From Tubiluchus corallicola (lineage: Eukaryota > Priapulida > Priapulimorpha > Priapulimorphida > Tubiluchidae), in assembly GCA_030141605.1 (NCBI GenBank), contig JAQGDQ010000558.1, positions 62,001 through 126,000 of the forward strand: a stretch of 64,000 bases of DNA, given 5' to 3'. The position numbers and the translations under genes are program-made. Below are positions 12,333 to 63,441 of this stretch, piece by piece. The notes beneath the pieces are model-generated. The model saw only the letters and a program-made list of their open reading frames with translations, had not been told where the DNA came from and did not search any database. Position 1 is the first letter of the stretch, and each line of letters starts with the position of its first letter.

Positions 12333-12719
12333 ATGGCACCACAATACGAGCTGGCTGTAATACTGCGTGCAATGAGCAGGCCAGAAACAGCTGGAGTTCT
12401 GAAACGAACAGCCGAGGCGATAATGTCACGTGGCGGTTACATCGAGAAGCTAGAAAACCTTGGATTGAGGCAGCTGCCATATGCCATGAGGTGTCATGGA
12501 CAAAAACATAAACAGGGTCACTACTTCCTCATGCACTTTCACAGCCCGCCGACTATTATTGATGATCTTTTAGAGCAGTATCACAGAGACATAGATATTG
12601 TCAAGCCTACCATTTTTCTTGAAGATGATACAAAGGAGGAGCCACCAGAGTGTACGTTGGATGAAGAAATCAAGCCGCCTGCGTATCGAAAAGATTTATT
12701 GTCAAGTTTTAGAAAGTAA
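12333..12719 (+). CDS. MRPS6: Mitochondrial small-subunit ribosomal protein S6 (bS6m)
   Basis: Single-exon 128-codon frame. bS6m sits on the platform of the mitochondrial 28S subunit. The start MAPQYELAVILRAMSRPET, then LKRTAEAIMSRGGYI, LENLGLRQLPYAM, HYFLMHFHSPP and the RDIDIVKPTIF strand follow the bacterial S6 ferredoxin-like fold. The C-terminal ~30 residues are an acidic then basic extension typical of the mitochondrial form. Human MRPS6 is ~125 residues, so length fits. The first ATG after the acceptor is used. There is no separate cleavable presequence, as is usual for this protein. AATAAA at 13913 is a possible distant poly(A) signal. Confidence 0.95.
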   Translation: MAPQYELAVILRAMSRPETAGVLKRTAEAIMSRGGYIEKLENLGLRQLPYAMRCHGQKHKQGHYFLMHFHSPPTIIDDLLEQYHRDIDIVKPTIFLEDDTKEEPPECTLDEEIKPPAYRKDLLSSFRK

Positions 12720-14205
12720 TAACTACATTGTGCTAACTGGTAATGCAGAACGTTATACAGATGCATAACATTAAGAAATGAATGATTCTGCCAAAGTTGA
12801 TGGCAGTTCTGTGATTGTTGACTGGTTTAGTACTGCTAACGCGGAAAGTACAACTGAAAGCAAAAACAAGAACCACCAGTCTGTGCAAGCAGATAGATCT
12901 GTACCATCTCAAGTGTTCAGTGAGAATGGAAAAGTAAAAATACAATGTATGTTATAATGTCATTACTGTCAAGATCTGCAAGCAAGCCCAACATGCAAAG
13001 AATTTGTCTGCTTCTTGGGCTACATTTTGTAGGTTCTTTTAAAAATGCTGGAAATCTTAGCGTTTGATAATTTGTCTCCACAGTGAACAAGCAATGAACT
13101 CTTGGACACCTGTACAGTAGACAGACAAGACATGTCAAGGTTAAAGCTTACAATTTATCTGCATACATGATAAATCAATGACAGACTATATTACGAATGT
13201 AACTGTGTTTGCTGATTTGTTTAGATGAATTACTGAGCAATGAAAAATGGGGTCGAATGTGTATTCTAGTCAGTGTGTTTTCTGGAATGCAATTCGTTTT
13301 TATAAATTAATGTGGTAATGTAAACAGTTCCGTGTTTTAAATTATTTTCCATCTGGAAACTATGTTTCCAAGTAGGAAAATTTATTTGTAAAGTAGCAAC
13401 ATTGGCGTAATCACAAAAAGTTAATGTAACACAGTTGTTTCTAGATCCTAAATATGCCTCTAATTTGAAGCCCTTACTTCTGGCATGTTTTGTTATTAAT
13501 TTTTTAAAACACCCCTATTATTGACATTTCGAAACTTCAGTAATTCTAGCTAAAAGTTCTGTAAAACCTGCAGTTATGGGTGGAATCTACATTCTTTAAA
13601 TTTTTGAAACAAATTAAACTTAACTAAAAGCAGATGATGTGAAAAAGTCGAGACTCAGACTGGTTTTGAAATTTGAAGATTGTTTTTAATTGCAAGTTGT
13701 GTTGTGGTAGCATTGTGAAATTTAGCTACTACCTTATATTCAAAAGTATAAGAAATTAATAGAAGCCCAAAGTAAGTCAAACGTGGGCCCTATTTTGTAG
13801 TAAACACATTGAAATACTTCATAATTATGAGTTCACTTTCTTATGAAATGGAGTTTTAAATGTTCTAATTACACCGAAACACTATAAATAGCATTTTTCA
13901 TTAATTTTGTACAATAAATTTGTGCTGATTGTCATGATATAATTTTGTTTGCTTTTTTGTAAAAGAGCATTTAAAGCACTTGTGGATATATTTTTAGAAG
14001 CTAAACTAAAAATACAGTACTGTATTATGTAGGCATACACCTTAATACTATTTCACATTTACCATAATATATGTAAATACAAGTGTAACAAAGCATGTTC
14101 AGCTTTTTTCCACGTAATACATGTACAACTTACTGCACAATAACATTTCTAGTGCATCATTTATGTGCTTAATATTTTGCCTTACAAAAGCAAAGTAAGT
14201 TGACA
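12720..14205. other. MRPS6 3' region / spacer before NAGK
   Basis: AT-rich. It contains the likely MRPS6 3' UTR and the NAGK promoter or leader intron. No other exon or repeat recognised. Confidence 0.4.
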
Positions 14206-14222
14206 GCCAATTTTTTTGATAG
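14206..14222 (+). other. 3' splice acceptor before NAGK ATG
   Basis: CCAATTTTTTTGATAG is a pyrimidine tract plus AG, 25 nt upstream of the ATG at 14248. It also lies inside the apparent N-terminal extension that starts at a TTG codon at 14200, which argues against that extension. Confidence 0.55.
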
Positions 14223-14247
14223 GCACTATCGAATTTCTGCTTCAAAG

Positions 14248-15285
14248 ATGTCTTCCAAATCAAATTCAAGTGGAGAAAATTTCTATGCTGGAATAGAAGG
14301 TGGAGGAACAGCATCAAGAGCTGTTTTGGTTGATCAGCAGGGCAATATTGTTGCCTCGTGTGAAGGCGAATCTACCAATCACTGGCTTGTTGGGGCTGAC
14401 ATTTGCAAAGTTCGTATAGAAAAGATGGTGAGAACGTTGAAGGATGATGCTGGTGTTCCTGTAAATGTTCCACTAAAATCAGTGGGACTTGCACTAAGTG
14501 GTGGAGAAGTAGGATTAGACGTTAGCGATCTTGTAGCTCGCAATCCAAACTTGAGCGAATCGTATTACTTGTTCAACGACTCAGAAGGGTCGGTTTATAC
14601 GGCTTCGGGTTCTGGAGGGGTCGTCATCATAGCAGGAACTGGCACAAACTGTCGTCTCATCAAGCCAGACGGCAGTCATCATAATTGCGGCGGGTGGGGA
14701 GCATTATTGGGCGACGAAGGATCGGCATACTGGATAACAATCAAGGCTATTAAATATGTATTTGATGCAGAGGACAATTTTAAAGCTCCTCCAGCAGATA
14801 TCACCGCTGTGAAATCTGCAATTTTTCAATATTTTGATATGTCTGATAGATGTGGCATACTTCCTCACCTGTACCGTTCGTACGATAAATCTAAAATTGC
14901 ATCATTTTGCAAAGTTCTCTCTCAGCTTGCTCGGGATACACAAGATCCATTAAGTCTGCACATATTTAAAGAAGCCGGATCCATGTTAGGGCGTCATGTG
15001 AGGGCACTAGCACCCCATGTGGATAGCAGCATGTTAATGCAAGATACTGGTTTACAAGTAGTTTGCGTGGGCGGCGTGTGGAGAAGTTGGGACCTGCTAC
15101 AAGACGGATTTATCTCGGGGCTCTTTCCCAAGGGGGAAAAACATATAATCCAGGAAGTCACTCTTGTGCAGTTGACATGTTCTTCAGCTGTGGGAGCTGC
15201 ATTCCTTGGAGCCAAACAGCTAGGATATCAGCTTCCTATAGACTTTGCCTCAAACGTGAACAAATTTTTTCATCATAAGCACTAA
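14248..15285 (+). CDS. NAGK: N-acetyl-D-glucosamine kinase
   Basis: Single-exon frame of 345 residues (human ~344). The enzyme phosphorylates GlcNAc at O6 with ATP in amino-sugar salvage. It belongs to the BadF/BadG-type sugar kinase/ASKHA fold. Visible motifs: the phosphate-1 loop GIEGGGTASRAVLVD (residues ~15-29), LALSGGE (~81-87), FNDSEGS with the likely catalytic Asp (~111), the phosphate-2 region IIAGTGTNCRL (~127-137), CGGWGALLGDEGSAYW (~147-162) and VVCVGGVWRSW near the C-terminus. All key residues look intact. ATG at 14248 gives the family N-terminus. A longer frame opens only at a TTG. The next gene to the right is convergent. Confidence 0.96.
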   Translation: MSSKSNSSGENFYAGIEGGGTASRAVLVDQQGNIVASCEGESTNHWLVGADICKVRIEKMVRTLKDDAGVPVNVPLKSVGLALSGGEVGLDVSDLVARNPNLSESYYLFNDSEGSVYTASGSGGVVIIAGTGTNCRLIKPDGSHHNCGGWGALLGDEGSAYWITIKAIKYVFDAEDNFKAPPADITAVKSAIFQYFDMSDRCGILPHLYRSYDKSKIASFCKVLSQLARDTQDPLSLHIFKEAGSMLGRHVRALAPHVDSSMLMQDTGLQVVCVGGVWRSWDLLQDGFISGLFPKGEKHIIQEVTLVQLTCSSAVGAAFLGAKQLGYQLPIDFASNVNKFFHHKH

Positions 15286-15384
15286 GTTTTTTAAAAATTA
15301 TTATTATTATTGGTGATTACTTGTTGATCTCGTGTGATGATACAAGCGCGTGCTGAAGTGTTCGCTATACTAAGAACTGTGGAT

Positions 15385-17046
15385 ATATATTTGGGACCAA
15401 TTAATACTGTAATTAATACCAGTCAATATTTGGGACCAGTTAATACTGTGATTAATACCAGTTAATATTTGGGACCAGGTAATACTGTGATTAATACCAG
15501 TTAATATTTGGGACCAGTTAATACTGTGATTAATACCAGTTAATACTGTGATTAATACCAGTTAATATTTGGGACCAGTTAATACTGTGATTAATACCAG
15601 TTAATACTTGGGACCAGTTAATACTGTGATTAATACCAGTTAATATTTGGGACCAGTTAATACTGTGATTAATACCAGTTAATATTTGGGACCAGGTAAT
15701 ACTGTGATTAATACCAGTTAATATTTGGGTCCAGGTAATACTGTGATTAATACCAGTTAAAATTTGGGTCCAGGTAATACTGTGATTAATACCAGCTAAT
15801 ATTTGGGTCCAGGTAATACTGTGATTAATACCAGTTAATACTTGGGACCAGTTAATACTGTGATTAATACCAGTTAATACTTGGGACCAGTTAATACTGT
15901 GATTAATACCAGTTAATATTTGGGACCAGGTAATACTGTGATTAATACCAGTTAATATTTGGGACCAGTTAATACTGTGATTAATACCAGTTAAAATTTG
16001 GGTCCAGGTAATACTGTGATTAATACCAGCTAATATTTGGGTCCAGGTAATACTGTGATTAATACCAGTTAATATTTGGGACCAGTTAATACTGTGATTA
16101 ATACCAGTTAATACTGTGATTAATACCAGTTAATACTTGGGACCAGTTAATACTGTGATTAATACCAGTTAATATTTGGGACCAGGTAATACTGTGATTA
16201 ATACCAGTTAATATTTGGGTCCAGGTAATACTGTGAATAATAGCAGTTAATATTTGGGACCAGTTAATACTGTGATTAATACCAGTTAAAATTTGGGTCC
16301 AGGTAATACTGTGATTAATACCAGCTAATATTTGGGACCAGGTAATACTGTGATTAATACCAGTTAATATTTGGGTCCAGGTAATACTGTGATTAATACC
16401 AGTTAATATTTGGGTCCAGGTAATACTGTGAATAATACCAGTTAATATTTGGGTCCAGGTAATACTGTGATTAATACCAGTTAATATTTGGGACCAGTTA
16501 ATACTGTGATTAATACCAGTTAATACTGTGATTAATACCAGTTAATACTTGGGACCAGTTAATACTGTGATTAATACCAGTTAATATTTGGGACCAGTTA
16601 ATACTGTGATTAATACCAGTTAAAATTTGGGTCCAGGTAATACTGTGATTAATACCAGCTAATATTTGGGACCAGGTAATACTGTGATTAATACCAGTTA
16701 ATATTTGGGTCCAGGTAATACTGTGATTAATACCAGTTAATATTTGGGTCCAGGTAATACTGTGAATAATACCAGTTAATATTTGGGTCCAGGTAATACT
16801 GTGATTAATACCAGTTAATATTTGGGTCCAGGTAATACTGTGAATAATACCAGTTAATATTTGGGTCCAGGTAATACTGTGATTAATACCAGTTAATATT
16901 TGGGTCCAGGTAATACTGTGAATAATACCAGTTAATATTTGGGTCCAGGTAATACTGTGATTAATACCAGTTAATATTTGGGACCAGTTAATACTGTGAT
17001 TAATACCAGTTAATATTTGGGTCCAGGTAATAATGTGAATAATAGC
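15385..17046. repeat. 39-bp minisatellite, ~42 units
   Basis: Tandem units of the form TAATACTGTGATTAATACC plus AGTTAATATTTGGGACCAG, with variants (GGTCCAG, AATAATACC) and a few shortened units. It starts ~100 bp after the NAGK stop. Variants recur in ordered blocks, a sign of higher-order duplication. Confidence 0.97.
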
Positions 17047-18070
17047 AATATTAAATTAAAGTGCGGGCCATTAATGGATGCCTCGAACTGCGTTGAATAG
17101 GAATTTCTTTCTTTTACACTTCTAAACAAAAGATGAAGAGAAAAGTCTTCTGTTCAAGATGCTGCACTGGAGAGATAAAAAGAAATGGTGGTTGTGATAT
17201 AGAAAAAAATTGATGTTGAAAAAAATTTACAATCAAAAAGATAGAGATTCTAGCCTTCAGGTTGTTAACAGGGTGATTGCTATTCAAGAGTAAATATAAC
17301 ACAGATATGTTAGTATTCTATGGACAAAATGGCTGATACATTGTTTAGTTGGTTTCTCAATGCAAGCCATTGTGAAAATTTTAACATTGGTTTTTACTAA
17401 GGCTTATAGTCTTTATATAATGTATTAATATTTCATTATGTTATAGGTATAATCACTGAGCTAACTCATGATTGTTGTCATCTATCATTCTAGTCTTGTC
17501 GTCTGGTTTTATCAATTCTGAAAAAAATTCCATTAAATTTCTGTTTTATTTTGTTTACTACTTTTACAATATGTGTTCCGTTATAATGTAAAGTTGTCAT
17601 TTAGCACACTGAACTACCTCAGTTATCACAATAATAGTGAGTTAATGTAATATTGTCAGACAACAAAACTCTTTCATTAGTTAAGTCTAAAACTCTAAAT
17701 AATATGGAATGTTTCTAAATATAAGTAAAAACAAAATAAAGTAAACAATACTCGGTTGTACGACAGATATTATTTTAGACATATTATAATCTTGTAAATA
17801 ATATAAGACTATAGAAGAGTATGTATAATGACTAGAATGATTACACAATTATTATTTTATCGCTCCAACATTATTTTTTACATAACATGATTATAAAATA
17901 CTGTATTGTAGTTTAAATTTACCATTAGTTGGCATCAGTGGCACACAGTCACTTATGTAATATCAATGGCCTGTTCAGTCTTGCTGTGAGTAGCAAATGA
18001 CAGGCGCAATTAATATTTTGCTGCTCAAAGTAATGGAGTTATTAAACATTGGAAACTACATGGTTTACAG
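17047..18070. other. Gene-less stretch
   Basis: AT-rich spacer between the minisatellite and a hAT element. No exon recognised. Confidence 0.4.
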
Positions 18071-18546
18071 CAGGGGTGTGCAAATTGTGCAGAGAATTTG
18101 TGCAGCCCGCAAAGAGATTTGTCAACCTAATGAAAGTGCGGCCTGGGCGATTGATTGAGTGTATCCAACTGAAGTCCGTGCCACGATTCCAAAGATAGTG
18201 CGGGTAGTTTTTTCTACTAGATCGGATGCCATTAACCCTTACAAAACGGTTGAAGCTTAATGTCACTGTACTAAATAGACTGTGTGATACACATTACTAA
18301 TATGCATTGCAATGAAATTACCACTATCTGTCCTGAAAGTAGAAATATATGGTTTGTAATATAAATTTTAATAACCTCTCAAATAGTTTCTTGAGTGTAG
18401 TAGTAATGATGTACGCAGGTCGGATGCAAAAAAAATCGTTATTAGGCCTTTCTGTACTGGGCTCCTTGAGCAAACTGCCTGTGGCCTGCAGGAATTGCTG
18501 GAAAGTTTAATGTGGGCCGGCTAGTCAGATAATTTGCACACCCCTG
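18071..18546. mobile_element. hAT MITE family 1 (CAGGGGTGTGCAAAT ends), copy 1
   Basis: Termini CAGGGGTGTGCAAATT and AATTTGCACACCCCTG. Flanks GTTTACAG / ATTTACAG match at 7 of 8 positions, the hAT duplication length. The interior is GC-skewed near the ends and has no transposase frame. Other copies: 26060-26492, 31551-31992, 39369-40245. Confidence 0.92.
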
Positions 18547-19262
18547 ATTTACAGCAATGAACTTGCATATACTTGTAAAAGTCAATCAGATAGGATTTTT
18601 ACCCCTTGAGTTCAGGTATATCTACAGTCTTTGGTGCAAATTAAAAACGGGTCAGTGATCCAGTAAAAAACTTCGATTATCAGTACAAACAATGGAGAAA
18701 TCCAAAAATTTTGCACAACAATAGCTTACAGTTATGTACACTATATAGTCAGATAATTACATAACACGTATTTTTACTAATGACTAGGTCTAAACCAACA
18801 GTCAATATTACATTTCTTTTCTATGAATCACTAGGAGCACCTTCTTCAATAAACGTTACAAAAACTGCCCGACCTGAAGTTCAGATGCAGTTACCATAGC
18901 AACACTTTTGTTTTGGTAACCTTGGAAAGTAAATAAAATAAGTTACTATTACACAACGTGCATAAATTGCTAAACAGGAAGTAAAATGAAAACTTTTCTT
19001 GCTCTAGATAAGTGTATCTGACTTTTCAACATACACAATCACAGCAATAAACTAAAGTTTAGATTGAAAAACTCAACAAAGTCACAGGTACAAGAACAGT
19101 CACTGTTTAAAGATATATTATACTTTTTAATGGGCGTATGCAGATTGAACTTTAACAGCAAATAACAAGAAATGTGAGTAAGTAAAAAATTTATTTGTCT
19201 CTGAATGTTACAAAATAAGCATAAACAAAAGGTAAAAAATAAAATAAAGACGGAAAAGAGAC
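18547..19262. other. Gene-less stretch
   Basis: Spacer between the hAT copy and a leftward LINE 3' end. No coding signal recognised. Confidence 0.35.
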
Positions 19263-19303
19263 GGGGTGGCGAAAAGACCAAGGGTCACCAAGTCAACCAC
19301 CCC
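19263..19303 (-). repeat. Conserved LINE 3' hairpin (copy a)
   Basis: Stem GGGGTGG/CCACCCC with inner GACC/GGTC and a GACT(T)GGTGACC core, in a leftward LINE 3' end whose AT-rich tail runs toward 19150. Confidence 0.75.
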
Positions 19304-19691
19304 TATCCAAACTGAAGAAAATTAAGTGGTCTGTCAAGTAAGGTATGTACAAATGAAAATAATCAGCAACTTAAGAAAAAAAAATAAAAAAAAATAAAAT
19401 AAAAATAAATGAGGCAACTGTGATTTATCAATTAGCAGTATTTCAATGCCAGACCATTCTTCTGCCTGAAACTGACAAATCAGGCAACGATATATACTTG
19501 TGACAAAGAGGGGAAATATGTAAGATTTCAAAGAAACTGGTAGATATTAAACTTTGATTAACACTGTTCATTGTGGCAGAAGGTGTCAGCTCCAGGTAAG
19601 TCGTGATCTTTTCAAAGTACAAGCATCAAAAAATATCTTAGGAGGCAGCAAAAAAATCTACATACTTTCATAAATATGAAATCAAACTATA

Positions 19692-20324
19692 GGTTTTACA
19701 TGTCAAATGTAGACCTGCATTAACTCAAATGTAGATTTAGGTAGTTCAAATGTGTCTTGGCAACTCAAATGCAGATTTAGGTAATTCAAATGTGTCTTGG
19801 TAACTCAAATGTAGATTTAGGTAATTCAGATGTATCTTAGTAACTCAAATGTAGACTTTGGTAGTTCAAATGTGTTAACAATGGTTTTCCTGAAATCTTG
19901 AGCGTTTTTGGTAAGTCAAATGTAGACACGTGTCAAGTCAAATGTGACATTGGTATCTCAAATGTGGATAGGTGTTAAAGTTTAAGGATGTTAAATTTAA
20001 TCTCCTTTAATGTTAATTTAATAATTGCTGTGAAAATAAAAATTTTATAGGCCTACTACTAATAGATGCACTATCTTTGGTTTATCTTTTTCTAATTTGC
20101 ACTTAAATGAGTTAATTACCGATTTATTCAAAGTAACGCATCTACATTTGACTTACCTAAGTCACATTTCAGTTACCAAAACACATTCGAAATTCCTATG
20201 TCTACATTTGACTTACCTAAGTCACATTTGAGTTACCAAAACACATTCGAAATTCCTATGTTTACATTTGACTTACCTAAGTCACATTTGAACTTTCCTG
20301 TGTCTACATTTGACGTGTAAAACC
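19692..20324. mobile_element. Fold-back MITE with TATA flanks
   Basis: Left end GGTTTTACATGTCAAATG and right end CATTTGACGTGTAAAACC are inverted repeats, each flanked by TATA (19688-19691 and 20325-20328). Many sub-terminal CAAATGTAGA words face right in 19710-19970, and their complements face left in 20140-20320, so most of the element can fold back. No frame. Confidence 0.85.
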
Positions 20325-20376
20325 TATATAAGCCTATATTTAGCTTCTACTTCAAGCGACCATATTGAACTTGATG

Positions 20377-59513
<39,137 letters not shown>

Positions 59514-59627
59514 CTGTAACCACGACAACAAATACTCAACTCATTAAAAGTACTCAAATACGATGTCAGATGAAATAATAAAATAAACTTAGTTCACATA
59601 AATCTCTATATTAAAAGACAAAAACAA

Positions 59628-61168
59628 AATGAGTCAATGTGTTCTCGACCATACACGTTACAATGAGTCAATGTGTTCTCGACCATACACGTTACAATGA
59701 GTCAATTTGTTCTCGACCATATACGTTACAATGAGTCAATGTGTTCTCGACTATATACATTGCAATGAGTCAATGTGTTCTCGACTATATACGTCACAAT
59801 GAGTCAATGTGTTCTCGACTATATACGTTACAATGAGTCAATGTGTTCTCGACTATATACGTCACAATGAGTCAATTTGTTCTCGACTATATACGTTACA
59901 ATGAGTCAATGTGTTCTCGACTATATACGTTACAATGAGTCAATGTGATCTCGACCATATACGTTACAATGAGTCAATGTGTTCTCGACTATTTACGTTA
60001 CAATGAGGCAATGTGTTCTCGACTATGTACGTTACAATGAGTCAATGTGATCTCAACCATATACGTTACAATCAGTCAATGTGTTCTCGACTATGTACGT
60101 TACAATGAGGCAATGTGTTCTCGACCATACACGTTACAATGAGTCAATGTGTTCTCGACTATGTACGTTACAATGAGTCAATGTGATCTCGACCATATAC
60201 GTTACAATGAGTCAATGTGTTCTCGACTATGTACGTTACAATGAGGCAATGTGTTCTCGACTATGTACGTTACAATGAGGCAATGTGTTCTCGACCATAC
60301 ACGTTACAATGAGTCAATGTGTTCTCGACTATATACGTTACAATGAGTCAATGTGTTCTCGACTATATACGTCACAATGAGTCAATGTGTTCTCGACTAT
60401 GTACGTTACAATGAGTCAATGTGATCTCGACCATATACGTTACAATGAGTCAATGTGTTCTCGACTATATACGTCACAATGAGTCAATGTGTTCTCGACT
60501 ATATACGTCACAATGAGTCAATGTGATCTCGACTATGTACGTTACAATGAGTCAATGTGTTCTCGACTATGTACGTTACAATGAGTCAATGTGATCTCGA
60601 CCATATACGTTACAATGAGTCAATGTGTTCTCGACTATATACGTCACAATGAGTCAATGTGTTCTCGACTATATACGTCACAATGAGTCAATTTGTTCTC
60701 GACTATGTACGTTACAATGAGTCAATGTGATCTCGACTATGTACGTTACAATGAGTCAATGTGTTCTCGACTATGTACGTTACAATGAGTCAATGTGATC
60801 TTGACCATATACGTTACAATGAGTCAATGTGTTCTCGACTATATACGTCACAATGAGTCAATGTGTTCTCGACTACATACGTTACAATGAGTCAATTTGT
60901 TCTCGACTATATACGTTACAATGAGTCAATTTGTTCTCGACTATATACGTTACAATGAGTCAATTTGTTCTCGACCATACACGTTACAATGAGGCAATGT
61001 GTTCTCGACCATATACGTTACAATGAGTCAATTTGTTCTCGACCATACACGTTACAATGAGGCAATGTATTCTCGACCATACACGTCACAATGAGTCTAT
61101 GTGTTCTCGACTATATACGTTGCCATGAGTCTATGTGTTCTCGACTACATATGTTACAATGAGTCAAT
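59628..61168. repeat. 34-bp minisatellite, ~45 units
   Basis: Units of CAATGAGTCAATGTGTTCTC plus GACTATATACGTTA, with T/C (TATATACG, CATACACG, TATGTACG) variants arranged in recurring blocks. Lies in the intron upstream of exon 59513-59394. Confidence 0.96.
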
Positions 61169-61664
61169 GTGTTAATTGCAAGAATATTATTATTACAGAT
61201 TAGTTGTTAATCAATGCAAAACGTCATGCAACCTAAAAACAATCAATACGCACAACAGCAAACTAAAGAAAAAGTAACAGGTACAATAACATCAGTAAAG
61301 TCTTAAAGTCTTGGACAATATATTTGTAACTGCCCTGACTGAACGATGCTACCCTCCCTTTTAGGGAATGATGCACTGTTCCGCTGGTGGGGGACACATA
61401 CATGGCTGCCTGTTAAAACTTGGAGATATTATACGAGTTTACAAGATCGTTAGTTATTGCGATAATAGACTGTATTGCCAGATTATTATATTGCGGTTGA
61501 GTTTTGAAGTGATGCCGGATGTGTTTACATCGATAATTACGTAAATAAACCTTCCTGTAGTTAAACAGTAAGCGAGATTTGCGACGTTTTGATTATAATC
61601 TCCGTTGAACTCAATTATCGTTAGTGCAAAAAACAGCCACTGTGACTTTTGATTATAATCTCCG
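61169..61664. repeat. Intron stretch with a short direct duplication
   Basis: GATTATAATCTCCGTT occurs at ~61591 and ~61651, each followed by related text (TGAACTCAATTATCGTTAG; the second copy resumes as AAATTGAATCACCGTAAG after the piggyBac-like insertion). No exon recognised. Confidence 0.6.
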
Positions 61665-62131
61665 TTAACCCTTTCAGTCCCAAATTATTATTTTAATAAG
61701 AAAAAAAAAATTGGCTTCTTACTTTTCTTCAGTATGTCCATCTTGTTTACACATAATAATTATTTTTTCTACCTGTGCCCGCGTGCTAAATATAGCCTGT
61801 ATCCCGCGGGATACATTGGGATTCAATGGAAGCATTAAATGTGTTTCATTTTGCAACTGCTGATAATTTATTAAAGTATTTAAGACATTTAGTATGCATG
61901 CTATGCTGATCTGTACAAAGTCGTCTCTAAAGTACTGTACCTTGTGCAGTTTTTTATGCTATGTAGATTTTCTAGTTTGCCATTCTATCACTATTTTTAG
62001 TCTATTGTTATTGGCTTAAATCAAAATAACTATTAACAGATCAAATAACTGTCAGTTTTAAAATTTTATTAATTTTAAGGGAAGAAAATATCCTCGTATT
62101 CCATGGGATACAACGGGTATGAAAGGGTTAA
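61665..62131. mobile_element. piggyBac-like MITE
   Basis: TTAACCCTTTCAGTCCC at the left and TATGAAAGGGTTAA at the right, flanked by TTAA duplications, the exact target of piggyBac elements. Sub-terminal CCCGCGGGATAC / ATTCCATGGGATAC words. No transposase. Confidence 0.85.
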
Positions 62132-63020
62132 ATTGAATCACCGTAAGTGTGAAAAACAGCCGTGCGATGACAAAGCTGTTATAAATTTCTAAGTCCTTTA
62201 CAACACACTCAACAAACGACGTCAGTATTAAAGCAGTACCTAAAGTTAGCCATGCAAACAAAAAACATCAAGCTTAGTAGGTAAGCTACATTGAAGAGTG
62301 TACTCTTTGAAACTTATTAAACAGTGACTAAGTGTTGCAGTAACAAATATATATCTACTGACAATTACAAAACAAACAAACAACAACCATAAATGTCAGG
62401 CTTATAGTGATGTGTGATTAACCGATTAAGCAAATTAATCTGGATTATTACCATGTATAAACCAATGTAAATGTCAAATGAACAGTAATTAAATTAATCT
62501 AGATTAACCGAGAGCAAAACTATGTGTTGCACGCTGACTAAATGGCAGTGTTTTAGCACAAATAAATGGAATCTTTGCATTTCTTCTTCGTTTTTCTTGC
62601 CTAACTCAATGAGCACATATAGTGTTCTGTTATCAATTTATTTTAGAATGTTTTAACAATTTAAAAATCATCCATTAGGAAAATAAAATTGAAATCAATT
62701 AATGGATAATTAGCATCTGAACGAAGATTATTCCGTTCAGAGAAAATGACTCGCCCAGCTTATATCTTGAATTTAATGTACGTATGAAAACATTTCGGAC
62801 AACTGATTAATAATGGAGAATAAAGTAACGAGCAAAATTACACAACGCGTATTTCGTGGTCTGAGGTCGCTCTGGTATTCTTCATAGCCATTCCGACCCA
62901 GCCGAAGCTCATGTAGTCGGGCAATTAATTAATTAACATTAATTGCCTAATTAGCGATCGTACTAACATAAGTTTGGGTAACAGTTGTAAATTGGGAGTT
63001 TCAAATTGTTGGCTAATGAC
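62132..63020. other. Gene-less stretch
   Basis: AT-rich with ATTAATTAATTAA-like runs. A short leftward frame at 62058-62261 has no supporting neighbours. Confidence 0.4.
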
Positions 63021-63441
63021 CAGAGGTATATTAACCAATAAGCTAACTAGTCTATAGCCTAGAGTGCCAACGTTTGAGGGCATCATATTTTAGAAAAAAT
63101 TCTTATTCTCCTCGGAAAATGTGTAACTTTCACATTCATGTAAAGGGCGCATTTTCTAACACACCACAGGCAGTTACTGAGCATGGCTTTATATAACTTC
63201 CACATAACGAACAGGTGCAGGGTAATACACAACAAGCAGTTGCGCAGTTTGCTTGATTGTAAGCATTATGCAAATACATGTAATTAATAACGACCACGTA
63301 GAAACTAGGTTAATAATGTTTCTAATTCACCACAAGTAATTGTTTAATCTTCTCCTTACATAACTAACCATAAATTCACAATAGACATTGGCGGTACAAC
63401 ATATCAGCCTAGGGCATCATAAAGTCTTGGATACGCCCCTG
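63021..63441. mobile_element. hAT-like MITE (CAGAGGTATATT / GATACGCCCCTG ends)
   Basis: Ends are imperfect inverted repeats. Flanks CTAATGAC / CTAGTGAC match at 7 of 8. GCCTAG..GGGCATCAT occurs near both ends in direct orientation. No transposase. Confidence 0.65.

Noticed and set aside
14200-14247. 16-residue N-terminal extension of NAGK
   Set aside because: It opens with TTG, not ATG, and contains the splice acceptor. ATG at 14248 gives the normal family length.
15385-17046. Could the regular arrays be CRISPR?
   Set aside because: Units are contiguous with no unique spacers, there are no cas genes, and the host is eukaryotic.
62058-62261. Leftward frame as a possible upstream exon of the NACHT-WD40 gene
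   Set aside because: It overlaps the piggyBac-like MITE end and lacks any NACHT or helical-linker motif, and phases could not be tied to 59513.
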